Shown here one piece after another: positions 43,638 through 54,788 of a stretch of 64,000 bases of DNA (position 1 is the stretch's first letter; each line of letters opens with the position of its first letter). The stretch is from Triglochin maritima. Its lineage: Eukaryota; Streptophyta; Magnoliopsida; Alismatales; Juncaginaceae. The translations under genes were made by a program, and so were the position numbers. The DNA lies in assembly GCA_963682175.1 (NCBI GenBank), contig OY821787.1:24096501-24160500 (forward strand). The letters are read 5' to 3'. Below the pieces are notes generated by a model. The model ran no database searches. It was not told the origin of the DNA and saw only the letters and a list, made by a program, of their open reading frames with translations.

Positions 43638-44870
43638 GTTCTGGTGAGATCGCTCGACGTGAAGAGTATATTTTTCTGAGATGGACGTTCTTGGTGAATA
43701 CCCATCTCTGCCTCGTGCTCCTTTGGAGCACGAGGCCGAGTCCTCTCATGGAGATGAGGGACCGGGTTCCATACATGGATTACCTCGGTCCTCTCTCGCC
43801 ACCACGCAGACCACCTTCTCCCTCTCTAACTCGCGAGGAGGAGAGATTCGGTCAGGATCGAGTTCAGGATGCACCACCACCTTTAGCTCGACGGGATAGA
43901 CCGATGACTCTGTGGGAGTGGACCCTTCCTGTTCGGGTCGCGCAACCTTCTTCGATAGTCCCCCGCCTGCTCGCGGGAGCAACTATGAATTGAAACCTCA
44001 ATATGTGACCATGCTTCCTAACTTCACTGCTAATAAGTAGGATTTGTATATGTTTATACGTGAATTCGAGGAGGTGTGCTCCATGCTCAAGCTTCAAAAG
44101 CCTGACAAGGATTCCGTCCGGTTGAGGATGATTTCTTTCACGTTGAAGGATAACACGAAAAATGGATGTACAGCCTCCCGGCAAACTCAATTCGGTCTTG
44201 CGATGACTTTATGACCGTCTTTCAGAAGAGATTCTTTCTAATGGGGCAATGTTCAGAGCTCGCATGCTCAACGTCAACCCCCACCTTATCACCCTCCACG
44301 ACCTTCGGCGACCTACCCACCCCCATATCAAAGGTCCCAGCCCCATACTCACCAACCTCCTCAAGCCTCAACATCGGATTATTTTAACCGAACTCCACTA
44401 GCTCAGCGGGTTGACCCAAAGGACCCCTCTAGTGATCCGACCCGTCAAGCGTTCAGGGAGAGCATGCAAAGTTCATTCAAAACTTTGGAAACGCAAGTTA
44501 GCTAGTTAGCTCAATAGGTCCATGAACATGAGAAGGGTCAATTCCCAAGTCAACCCGAGGTGAATCCCCAGGATACCCAATCTTAAGGAAGGCCACTAGT
44601 TCCTCAAGCTACCTTTGGACCAACCCATCATCTTAATGTGATTCATACTTTGAGGTCCGATAAGGAGGTGGAAAACCACATTGGGTTGCCTTCCTTGCAA
44701 TCACCATCTCTTGGTGTCACCAGACTTGCGGTGATACCTACATCTACGAGGGGCCGAACCTTGAGGTCCTCTTGTCTCATCATGGGTCGAAGGAATAAGA
44801 TTCTAAGATCCCCACTTATGTTTCTACATAACAGAATGCTGAGGTTTCTTCGAAAGACCCTTATGCCCCG
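43638..44870 (+). pseudogene. Gag of element E, heavily broken
   Basis: N-terminal part (frame from 43691): REEERFGQDRVQDAPPPLAR and MTLWEWTLP, comparable to the B Gag N-terminus. After frame changes: LKPQYVTMLPNFTANK, a stop, LYMFIREFEEVCSMLKLQKP, LRMISFTLKDNTKKWMYSLP and ANSIRSCDDFMTVFQKRFF. Then a large deletion removes the middle of the capsid domain (SELA follows directly) and the Pro/Gln-rich linker begins (near 44265), ending in an LETQVS helix like that of A. Several stops follow. Zinc knuckle not seen. Between 44750 and 44870 a degraded Ser/Pro/Glu-rich part leads to the protease. Confidence 0.7.
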
Positions 44871-44873
44871 AAG

Positions 44874-46222
44874 GTGACATTCCCTGAGCTCCTTAAAAAG
44901 AAAACTTCAGATCGGCATGACAAAATGCTTGAGATCTTTCGGCAAGTTAAGGTGAACATTCCTCTGTTGGAGGTGATTCAGCAAATGTCACCTTATGCCA
45001 AGGTTCTAAAGGATTTATGCACCAAGAAGTGGAAAAGTAATGTTCCCAAGAAAGCTTTTCTTGCCGCTAATGTGAGTTCATTGTTGGCACAACCCACGTA
45101 AGTCAAATACAAGGACCCTGCTTCCCTACTATTTATTGTGTGATTGGTGAGGTGTCAATACATCGAGCTTTATTGGACCTTGGTGCATCTGTCAATCTTC
45201 TGTCGTATTCGGTCTACGTCCACCTCGGTCTTGGAGACCTCAAACAAACAAAAACCACTCTTTAACTGGCTGATAGGGCTATGAAGAAATTTATGGGCAT
45301 GGTGGAAGGTGTTCTGGTCAAAGTGGGAGAGTTCATTTATCGAGTCGATTTCTATGTTTTGGATACTGAACTTGTGCCAAACCCACTTGGACAAATTCTT
45401 GTTATTTTGGGGCGACCATATCTAGTGACTTCCAATGCCTTGATCAATTGTCGCAATGGTCTGATACGCTTGAGAAATGGTAATCAGTGCACTGATTTCA
45501 ACATCTTCACCATCAGCAAGAGGCCAGGTGACTTCGATGACCCTGTTGCGTTCAACCTTATATAGGGCGCTGATGAGATTGATGTCGAAGGCACGTTCAA
45601 GTATTTCAGAGAGTTGTTCGATGAAGATCCTAAAGGTGGGGAAGATATTTCACCTAGGCTGGCACAAGAAGGCACATTATCTTGTGATCATGTGGCCTTT
45701 GAGCCACATCCTTTCGATCATGTGGCTCTTGAGTCACAAGATGCCATATTTTTGGCCTCTGGGCCACCTACTCTTCACTTCGTATTAGTTGTGGACCCCA
45801 TGTGGGTTAAGAATTAAACAACTGATACCCTACATTTCAAAGAACCAGACAGAGGTTCACCTCTCATTCATGCCTCCTATCTTGCTCATTCTCAAGACGC
45901 ATCAAACGACCACAATGCTTATAAGGGTGTCAGGTGGTCATGTAATTTTGTTTCTGGACTTTGCCATCTCGATAATAAGTTCAGGGTGGCACTTTGTGTG
46001 GATGAAATGATCTTGGTGCACCCAAATGTTAGTTGGAGGGTAGATATCGATGACCCTCAGCATTGCCATGGAATGGAAACATTTTTGTTTCCATTTCCTT
46101 TCACAGACCCCGATTTTGACAGGCATGAGCCATCATTCTTGGTTCATAAACCTCTCAACAATCCTCTTATTTCTTATGCAACATTTCTCCTTTGTTTTGT
46201 TTTCTTTTGTGTGCATTGTTAG
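44874..46222 (+). pseudogene. Aspartic protease of element E with long tail (frameshifted)
   Basis: Frame 44874-45101 has MTFPELLKKKTSDRHDKMLE and 'FRQVKVNIPLLEVIQQMSPY'. A stop and a one-base deletion near 45120 change the frame. Then CVIGEVSIHRALLDLGASVN holds the complete DLGAS catalytic motif, followed by LADRAMKKFMG, VDFYVLDTELVPNPLGQILV and ILGRPYLVTSNALINCRNGL (frame 45281-45565, ending in a stop). The tail reads DEIDVEGTFKYFRELFDEDP and CDHVAFEPHPFDHVALES, then in another frame SPLIHASYLAHSQDASNDHN and continues to about 46220. The tail is longer than in A. Pol is absent after it. Confidence 0.8.
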
Positions 46223-47159
46223 GATCATGTTAGTGTGCTGCATTTAATTTTGATATATCTTCTTGCCATGATCCTTGGGTGACTTGCCTTCTTTTTCTTG
46301 CTTAGTGCTTTAAATTTTCCATTTCTTTCGAAATCTTCATGAGTTTGCAAAAGAAAATGCTTTCTGGGTTTTGCGTGTGTTTAGCATGTGCAAAATCGTT
46401 GAGATGCAATGTAAAAAGGAAGCTCCCAAAATTGTCTTGAACTTAATGCATTAGGATATCTAGTACACAGGCTTTAGGTCTTATCTAGTCGAAAGGATGC
46501 ACCCTGGTTTTCCCTCAGGGGTTGAGTAATCCTAGGGTTTCAGTACTCAAACAAATAAAGAAGTCCATCCTGAACCTAGTGAGTCGAATAATTCGTGCCT
46601 GTTAGTATTAGGAAGTTTGTTGTAGTCTGGTTAAACTCTTGTTGTGAAACCTTAAGTGTAGGGGTTTTAGTTCATGTGTAGATAAGAAATAAGTGAGTAG
46701 GTATTCTCACTTCTCACACGGCTCCTATCACTCAGGAAATTAGGTCCGAGGGGACTTAGTGTCTGGTGCTTTCGAGTCATCTGACTTGGGATTCGCCGAC
46801 CGAACTCCCATTACACAGGTGGTATGAATCGCGAAAAGTTGAGATTTAGGGAAAGGTGTACGTTATAGTGTAAGTCATCAGAGGCAATGATGCACGAAAC
46901 CTGACCCTAGGAGAATCAAACACCACTAGACAAAAATAAAATTAAAAAAAGAAGAAGAAAAAATAAAATGAAAACCCTCAAGAGACACCACTCCTCCTTG
47001 GCGACAAGGAGGTTTAACGACTTGTTTCACGTGCTAAGTGCAACCGTGATTCCTACAAAAGTGAGTTGGGATCTCTACGTTTTTTGTAAGTTTTCCTTTC
47101 ATTCATTTTTCTCTTTTTTTATTTTGCTCGGGACTTGAAAAACGTAAGTGTGGGGTATT
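46223..47159 (+). other. 3' noncoding region and polypurine tract of element E
   Basis: Shares with A, B and C the blocks CATGATCCTTGGGTGACTTG, 'GTTTAGCATGTGCAAAA', 'GGCGACAAGGAGGTTTAACG' and 'CTAAGTGCAACCGTGATTCC'. The polypurine tract AAAACGTAAGTGTGGGG is near 47139-47155. No gene. Confidence 0.65.
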
Positions 47160-48708
47160 TGAATAGTACCATATCATGTATCATATTCATGCTATATATA
47201 TTTTATTTCACCCCAATATTGTGCTACTCGAGTTGTTGTTTGTAGTATTTCAGGAGTTTGGTAATAAAGAAGAGGAAGGGAGCAAAAATGACCTAAATGT
47301 AACAAGTATGGACTGATTTGGAAGGTTCTGGACCAGTTTGTAATGTACAAGGACTGGATCGCAAATCCAAAGGGACCTAAGTGAAAATCTGGAGGGACCT
47401 GATGGTAAAGGAGAAAATGTTGTGCCACATGACTTGAATCAAATCAGTATTTCTCCAATTAAAATTAAAGTGATTCGAGCCAGTGGATCAGGACTTCAAC
47501 CCCACGTGCCAAATGAAGAAATAAAGTAGAAGCCAAAATCGCAGCTCGATCAGACCTATTTGATCTGCCACTGGCGGTCCAAAAGGGTTCAAAGGACCTC
47601 CAATTTTGGTCATGGGTCGGGTATTAGGGTTAGAGTATTCTCGGACCATCAGATGTGATTTAGATTCGTCCAATTATTCCCAAATTAATCCTAACCATAT
47701 ATTAGTCTATATATACCATTTTAATTCCTCCTCTCCCTCTTATTCTTGCTCCTCCATTAGTTTAGGTGTATTTGGTTGTTGATTAGTGTAAGAGGAGAAG
47801 AAGGAGAAACTTTGTAATCTTTTCTTTTCAATCGTTAGTGTTGTTCTTTAATTACATGTCTTTCCTTTGATGCAATTTCTTTTTGGTTGTTGTTTGCTTA
47901 ATATTGTTTTCCTTCATTTTCCATTATGGGTTTATGTTCTTTTAATGTTTTCTTTAGTGTAGAAATGAGTAGAGAGTAGTCCATCCCCAGCGGGAGGTGG
48001 AGAAGAACGTGTTGTGATTATGTGATGTATTAGTGTGTGTTAATCCTATCCTTTGAGCCTTACATGATTTTCACAACAATCTAATGGGATTTCACTCTTA
48101 TCTTTGATGTGCTAATGCTCTTGAGTGATGCTTACCACATGCTTAGATTAGTGGGCATATTTTATGGTGAATGATGAGGTTAGGATAAGGATGGAGTGGA
48201 AGAAGGAAACAAGACATGTGCATGCATGTGCTCATGTTGGTTTTATCCTAATTAATGTCTTGTATATTTTAATAATTGTGATAAATCTTATTTCATGTGG
48301 AGACATAGTTGGATTTGAGTCATGATGCATGTGAACATATTAGCTTCATTTCAATTATTATCTTGTATGTTTTAATGATAAGGTTTTTATCTTATTTCAT
48401 GTGAAGGCAAAGTTGGATTGAGTTTTATGGATTTCGTGTATGACATGTTTTGATGAGCACATTTGAACACACACATACACATATTTTCGTATTCACTTTC
48501 TCTCTCTACCCCCTATGGGGTTTAGCTTCTATTGTGTTGCTTTCCAATTTCCTACGCGTCGTAGTTTAATTTCGATCACGTCTCTCTCTTCTCATCTCCC
48601 ACTCAAGTATCGTGAATCCGACTCACACGTGCTCCCTGTGGACCGACACGTACTTGCCACCACTTCAACGCGGCCGTGCACTTGTGGTATTTTTAACTGA
48701 TTCAATCA
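47160..48708 (+). repeat. 3' LTR of element E
   Basis: TGAATAGTACC ... GATTCAATCA, 1549 bp. The U3 is more divergent than other copies: a single CTGCCACTGGCGGTCC element (47565-47580), and TATATATA near 47705 instead of TATAAATA. (AC)-rich stretch near 48470. Confidence 0.75.
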
Positions 48709-49700
48709 GAGGCTGATCCAATTCAAGTTCCAGTTGGCCCAGTCACAAAGGCTCATGCAAAGCATTTTCAAAAGGCACATAAGGGCCTATTCAAGCAACT
48801 TGGGTTCAAACCAATTCGTGGAAGCCCATAGAAGGACTTTACCGTGAATCGCACAAGTGGATTTCCATAACCCAATTGAGGGAACAAATTCAAGGAATTT
48901 TCTCAAGAGATCCTTAGTTTCTTTTTTGTTTTCGACATCTCTTTAGGCTAGTTTCCTTTTAGGTAGTTTCCCTTTTTTTATAGTTTCCTTTTTGAAAGTT
49001 TCCTTTTCGGACGTTTTCTTTTTGAAAGTTTTCTTTTTGGAGGTTTCTTTTTTGGTAGTTACCTTTTTGGAATTTTCTTTTTTGGAAGTTTCCTTATCAA
49101 AAGTTTCCTTTTTAAAAGTTTCATTTTTATTAGTTTCCTTTTTTGAGACTCACCATGAAGGAGCCCATCCTTTTTACCACTTGCACCATCATGACGTGAT
49201 CTACCTAAGAATCCAACCAATGTGCACTTGTACCACTTGAAGAATCTAGCCTATGTGGACCATCATGACATGATCTACAGAAAGAATCCAGCCCATGTGC
49301 ACTTCTACCACATGCCTCTTTAGTGGTTACCTTTTGTTTGTAATAGGCTTGTTTTCTCTTTGGTAGTCACATTTTCTTAGTAATAGGCATTTAAAGCCAA
49401 TTAATAGGTTTTTGCATATTCATAAGAGTACAATTTTGAATCTAAAACATGGGTGAGAGTTAATTTTCTCTTCGGTTCTTAAAAGAACTTTTCGAACTTA
49501 TCAGCTATGTCTGTCGTGTTCTTAATTAGACTTATCAATCGAGTCTCCATCCCTTCATTGTGGTATCTTCATCATACCAAGGTTCACATCTCATTTATAG
49601 GTGTTGGGTTCTGGTTTTTCTTTCATCCAAATATGTAGTAGAGCGTTCCGAGGAACTGAATCTTGCTACGGGTTCGTTACAAGTTGACGGAGTTGTATCA
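48709..49700 (+). repeat. 3' LTR of element G, 5' edge lost
   Basis: Collinear with 15190-16127 plus 17945-18055. It contains the minisatellite at 48950-49145 and the intact, unoccupied GTTCA site at 49582-49586, and ends GTATCA, followed by CATTA. Confidence 0.75.
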
Positions 49701-49922
49701 CATTACAATTTACTAAAACATTTTAGAGTTTACCACGTCAGTTAACCTACAAAACAAAAGTGGTTAATATCTATATGGACTAACATGCTAACAAGATGAC
49801 CGAACACAATTCGGTCCACCAAACATTCACGTCGTAAACTGTTCGACGTGATAAGCCTAAATTCTGTCGGTGGATGTCAAATATATTACATTTAGCATGG
49901 TAATGTGAACATTCACGTCAAG
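49701..49922. other. Flank right of element G
   Basis: CATTA at 49701-49705 may be the G target duplication. The rest contains CACGTCGT/GACGTGATA-type short inverted words but no recognised element or gene. Confidence 0.3.
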
Positions 49923-51565
49923 TGATTGATTCGTTTTATATTAACCGTAAGTGCACGGTCACGTTGAAGCGGTGGCAAATACGGGTCGTCTACTAGGAGG
50001 TGTGTCGACGTTTGGTTTGTGCGAAGGCGAGTGGTAAAAAAATGGAGAGAAAGGTTGATTACTCTAAACTACACTAAGATGCAAAAGGAAATGAAGATAA
50101 GCAATAAAACTAAACACCATAGGGGGTAGAGAAATAATGTTAAGATAAAGATGTGTGTGTGTGTGTGTGTTCAATTAAGCGCCTCACAACATGTAGTGCA
50201 TGAAATCATAAAACTACATCCAACTTTGCCTCCACATGAATTAAGATAAGACTACATCATTAAAACATACAAGACAATAATTGCAATGAAGCTAAATGAA
50301 CTCATGTATAAAGACTAGACCATACTATGCCTCCACATGAATTAAGATAAGACTACATCATTAAAACATACAAGACAATAATTACAATGAAGCTAAATGA
50401 ACTCATGTATAAAGACTAGACCATACTATGCCTCCACATGAATTAAGATAAGACTACATCATTAAAACATACAAGACATTAACTAAGGTAAAGGCAACAA
50501 GAGTACATACACTACAAATTGTGTTTCCAATATTAACTTCATCCATATCCTAACCTTATCATTCCCCATAAAATAGGTCCACTAATCAAAGCATAATCTA
50601 AGCTTCATTCAAGAGCATTAGCATATCAAAGATAAGAGTGAAAACCCATTAGATGGTTATGGAAATCATATAAAGCTCAAGGGATAAAGATAACACACAC
50701 TTGATACACTACATGATTATATCACATATTTCTCCACCCCCCACATGGGGATGGAACTACTCACTACTCATTACACAAACTATATTAACAAAATGAAACA
50801 TAATACTGAAATGAAATTACCCTAAGAAAGCAAGAAATATTAAAGAAGCTTAAAAGGAAATGAAAGACTAAACAAGCATGCACAAATTAAAAGACAAGAT
50901 TAAAAGAAACTAGAAGAATTATTTTATTAACAAATGACTCACATTAATGGTAGCATTCTTCTCCACCTTGAGTTTTTGCTTCAAGGCTCACTCCTTAGAA
51001 GAGAGAATGCCACCAAGCAATAGGTGATTACAATAGAAGGTGAAGAGTTCTATTTATAGCCAAAGAAAAAGGCAATCCGGGACAATCCCCCGATGTGGGA
51101 CTAAACAAATACCAGAAATGGACTAAATACACACTAATATGCGACCCACCAAAATCTTAGCGGATTTGGGCCAAAATAGACCGCCAATTGGCGTTCTATA
51201 TGGTCTGGATCATGCTGGATTTTATTATGGGCTTTTCTGGATGTCTTTGTTGGTCTTTGATGCCTCTACTTCACTTGTTGGAGCTCCGACCCGAATAGAA
51301 TTGCCAAAATACTCCCCATGATGGTGTGGAGTTTTCTGTTTTGCTCTTTGGTCCTTCGGTCTTACGTTTAGGTCATTCTCCCTTGCATCTTAGTCCCCAG
51401 GTCTCACAATTAAGTCATTTTTCCCTGCTTTTGGGTCCTTTTATGCTTCATCTCTTCAAACCTATTTATTTCTGAAATTCAAACATAAAACTCGTCACGT
51501 AGCATTGCTTAGGTGTAAGATAATGGATATAAGATACAAATATAAGCATGAAATGATGTCAATCA
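49923..51565 (-). repeat. Solo LTR of the Athila-like family, flanked by TCAAG/TCAAC
   Basis: Inverted LTR TGATTGATTCG ... GATGTCAATCA, 1643 bp, with TCAAG (49918-49922) on the left and TCAAC (51566-51570) on the right, a one-mismatch duplication. No internal region. Contains ACCGCCAATTGGCG at 51180-51193, TATTTATA near 51051, (GT)n at 50153-50169 and a 101-bp tandem repeat. Confidence 0.8.
50228..50490. repeat. 101-bp tandem repeat, about 2.6 copies, within the solo LTR
   Basis: GCCTCCACATGAATTAAGAT starts at 50228, 50329 and 50430, a constant 101-bp period, with one visible substitution between the first two units. A local expansion of an LTR segment. Confidence 0.9.
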
Positions 51566-51700
51566 TCAACCATAAAGTATCCGTTGTCGTAAGTTTAACA
51601 TCACGTCGAATTTTCAGCTGCTGACAGGGTTCGCCTAATATCGCGTCGGATTCTCAAAATCTGCGGTAATCAGGGCGACGTGGTAATCGTATTTTCCAGG
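51566..51700. other. Flank between solo LTR and copia fragment
   Basis: Nothing recognised; CpG-containing words such as ATCGCGTCGG and CATCACGTCGA occur. Confidence 0.3.
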
Positions 51701-52545
51701 AAGGAGTGAATGATTTTTAAAAGAAGATCCAATACCTAAGGTTAGTAGATTGTAAGAAAATTATCGTTCTATTCGTCAAATAATCATAGTTTAACTCATT
51801 AAGAAAAGGTGGTTTAGATGTGGATAAACCCTCACCTGATGAAGATGTCATGTTAAACTATGAGTAATAAGATGAATTTAGCACCTAAGCTCTGATATCA
51901 ATTGTTGAATCTAATGGCTCTTAAACTAATCTAAGTCGCTTTACTAAATATGAAGTATGCAGCGGAAAACAAAAGGAAGTAGAGACAATAAGCAAACCAT
52001 ATGTAGACTAGAGATTTTTGTAGAGGTTTGGCACCCCAACTAGGTCCTAATACTCTATTGCAAGCCTCGTTCGATCACAACAAGCCCCCTCACAACTTAA
52101 CTAATCTAATCTCCATTCCAGGCCAAGATCAAGCCTTTTAGAATCCAAGATCATGAACAACCTCGTCGAACTTGATTCTTCCTCTCATTACCCAAGAGGG
52201 TGGCTTCATCCAAAGTAGTACAACTCTCAAACAAATGAAGGTGTTCTTACAAACCACTCTAACACTAGAGCACACTTGAGTATGATAGGCTTTGGGAACA
52301 CAAGTGAGAAGTTTAGGCTTGAGTGTGTTGGTTTTATCTTTGAAGTGGGGGAGGTTTCTCTTTGATATATAGGACAAAAGGGAGTAAAAGAGATGTGTTA
52401 AAACTAAGGTTTGAATGGGTCGTTTGGCTAAAGACAAAGGAGATAAAGAAGCAACTAGCAAAAGAATCAAAAGTAATTTGCCAACCCGGTGCCAAGAGGT
52501 TGACCAGTTGGTCAATTCGATTCGACCTTTCACTAAAGTTGTAAG
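51700..52545 (-). mobile_element. SIRE-like copia end D3: gag start, primer site and partial LTR
   Basis: Minus strand: gag start MTSSSGEGLSTSKPPFLNEL (51850 leftwards), inverted primer site GCTCTGATATCA at 51889-51900, then an LTR beginning TGTTGAATC at 51903. The LTR body aligns with D2 (59619-60260) through its hairpin-rich part (GGCACCCC, CTCTTGCAAGC-like, CCATTCC, 'CTCTCATTACCCAAGAGGG'). It ends near 52545 beside copia I. A divergent member of the D family. Confidence 0.65.
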
Positions 52546-52559
52546 TTATGAAAGGAATG

Positions 52560-54775
52560 TGTTCTAAAAGTTTTACTTTTATATGTCAATTATTATGAAT
52601 TGGATGTGCAAACATGTTATTTCTTAATTATGGTATTCGTCTTTTGGAAGTGTTAAGGAAGAGGCGCTTGGTCCTTAACCGTAGAGCTCTAAACGATAAT
52701 GGTTTTCATTAATCAAAAGTTATTCACAATCATGGTAATTAACATGGACCATTAATCACCGAGATAAGATTGTCATGTTGGTCATCGATTGTTGTAGCTC
52801 TACAAATAATTGACGACATGAGTATATAAAAGAGGAAAAGATTACTTTTATATTTTGAATAGACCTAACAAGTAAAATATTATGGAATTGTGTTTCGTGT
52901 CATTAATGTTTTACTATGTCTTGGATCCTAAGATATGAGACTTATACCTTTTCACTCAAGAAGTGCTTAATTTGATTATTGTCAAAAGCTATCAATGAGT
53001 ATAGTGATAAAGACAATAGTTGGTTGAACATGACTTGTGCTGGAAAAGATTGCTAGTCAAACGATTATCATTGCCCCTCTTAATTGAGTGATGATATTAG
53101 TGGGCCCCTTGATAAAGCAAAATTATAATGTGCACAATGTAACTTGAGTTAAGTTACATAGTTATAATTAGCTTAAAGAGATCAAGAAATGAATATAATA
53201 CAAAGGTGACACATCTCTACTTTGTATATATTCTTAATATCATGAGGCAAAGGACGGACACAAGTGGTGCACTAACATCACTAAATGGATCGTGTTTAGT
53301 TCGATTGGAACAAAGACATCTGTGCTAATTGGGTAACTATAATGTGTAGCTAGATACCGCTTATAGTTCGAGATATTAAGTGTTTAATATCGCTGCCAAT
53401 TTAGCTTAGATCCTCCTATATATCACACCACAAAACTGGGAAACAACAAGTTTGATTTTGAGTTCATATGATGTGTCGGGTTTCATGTGAAAAAGTGACA
53501 CGTGTGGTGAATGAATAAAATCAATATGTCGTGAGAATTGACATAATTAGAATCATAATAAATTCATATGATAATATATTATGAGGTGTAATATACATAT
53601 GAGGTGTAATATATTATGGGGTGTAATAATTTAATATTACATAGGATAATATATTACATAAGATATGAATTTTCTAAAAACCCCACAAGATCAAATTTTG
53701 TTTGAAATAAATCCAAAATTTTGCAAAGGCAAAATCGGGTTCAAATACGGCAAACCGTTTAGGGTTCGGTCGACTGAGGTGTCTTCGGAACGGTTAACCG
53801 AACGGGGAACGGGTAAACACAATTGGTTGACCGAAATTGTCTGGAGTGACTGGACAATTGGGTTCGGTCAACCGAGCGTGAACGGTCAACCGAGAGAAAA
53901 TATTCAGAGATATCTTGGGATATTTTTGGTAGACCGAAAAGGTGACACTGTCGTCCGATGAATATTCGCGAGAAGAAATTTTGGTGGGTCAACGGTCGAC
54001 CGAAGCAAGACATAGATCGTCTGAATTTTTCCAGGGAATTTTTCTCATGCATATTCGGTCGACCGTCTAGCTCACGGTCCACTGAACATGTGTTCAAACC
54101 GAATGGTTCAGTTAACCGAGAAGAATTCTAGGTCAACCGAACAGCAAGAGTTTTGCCTGAATTATTAGGAGAATAATTAGATCATGGGTTGGATTAATTC
54201 CAGATTTAATTAAACGCTTTTGAGGATGCTTATGTGGCAATTTGTGATTAATTTTAGGAAGAAATAAGCAAGAGATCAAGACTAAAGAATAGTTCTTGAT
54301 AAGGATGTTTTGGGAGCCTATAAAAGGACCCTCATCCTACTTGTTTAAGTTAATGCATAAATTCTTTCTCTCATTAATCTCTCACTTAATCACCACGAAA
54401 ATCTCTTAATAGTTTTAAATTTTGGAGATAGAAATCTCAGGAGCTTAAAGACGGGTTATTAGCTAGATTCTAAGCTTAATTAGAGATTGATTGGCTACCT
54501 CCTTTCTCTCTAATCTTGTTTAGAGTTTGGTGAACACTTGGAGGCGAATCGGCAGGCGATTCGACGAGCAACGGAACTCCAGATCTTCTGAAAGGTTTTA
54601 GAGAACCTTTGGGTATGATCCTCTATCCTTTGTTTATTTTAATATGTGTAGAAATGCATGATATTAGAATAAACAAATACATGTACGTAAAATCAATGAA
54701 AATATGAAATCGATCTTGTATGTTTATATTAAAAAAATTAAAATATATACATACATAGGGACAGGAAATCCTACA
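52560..54775 (+). repeat. 5' LTR of copia element I (about 2.2 kb)
   Basis: TGTTCTAAAAG ... GAAATCCTACA. TATAAAAG at 54319-54326. The stretch 53766-54130 carries CGGTCGACCG and its GGTCAACC/GGTTGACC derivatives at least ten times, upstream of the TATA box. Confidence 0.7.
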
Positions 54776-54776
54776 G

Positions 54777-54788
54777 TGGGATCAGAGC
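54777..54788 (+). other. Primer-binding site of element I (initiator Met-tRNA)
   Basis: TGGGATCAGAGC one base after LTR end CTACA; one mismatch to the usual TGGTATCAGAGC. Confidence 0.75.

Larger units (their letters stand above)
42150..48708 (+). mobile_element. Athila-like element E, gag-protease type
   Basis: LTR remnant (42150-42522), tRNA-Asp-like primer site (42529), leader, gag, protease, 3' noncoding region, polypurine tract (47143-47157) and 3' LTR (47160-48708). As in A and B, no reverse transcriptase, RNase H or integrase. Its right edge abuts GAGGCTGATC of the G LTR, so it landed in that LTR; the left target duplication is lost. Confidence 0.8.
15161..49700 (+). mobile_element. 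Ty3/gypsy element G, spread over about 34.5 kb by nested insertions
   Basis: Two same-orientation copies of one LTR (15161-18055, split; and 48709-49700, 5' part lost) enclose a Met-tRNA-like primer site, gag, and reverse transcriptase to RNase H. CATTA stands at 15156-15160 and 49701-49705. The right boundary (GTATCA|CATTA) matches the LTR end before the primer site at 18055; the left boundary is inferred and begins TA rather than TG. The RNase H frame is cut at 20970 by element B. The rest of pol is not found anywhere in the window, so a deletion has also occurred. Confidence 0.5.

Noticed and set aside
48992..49240. Frame encoding repeated hydrophobic VSFLEV-like units
   Set aside because: It arises from the GTTTCCTTTTT minisatellite in the G LTR and is not kept in the other LTR.
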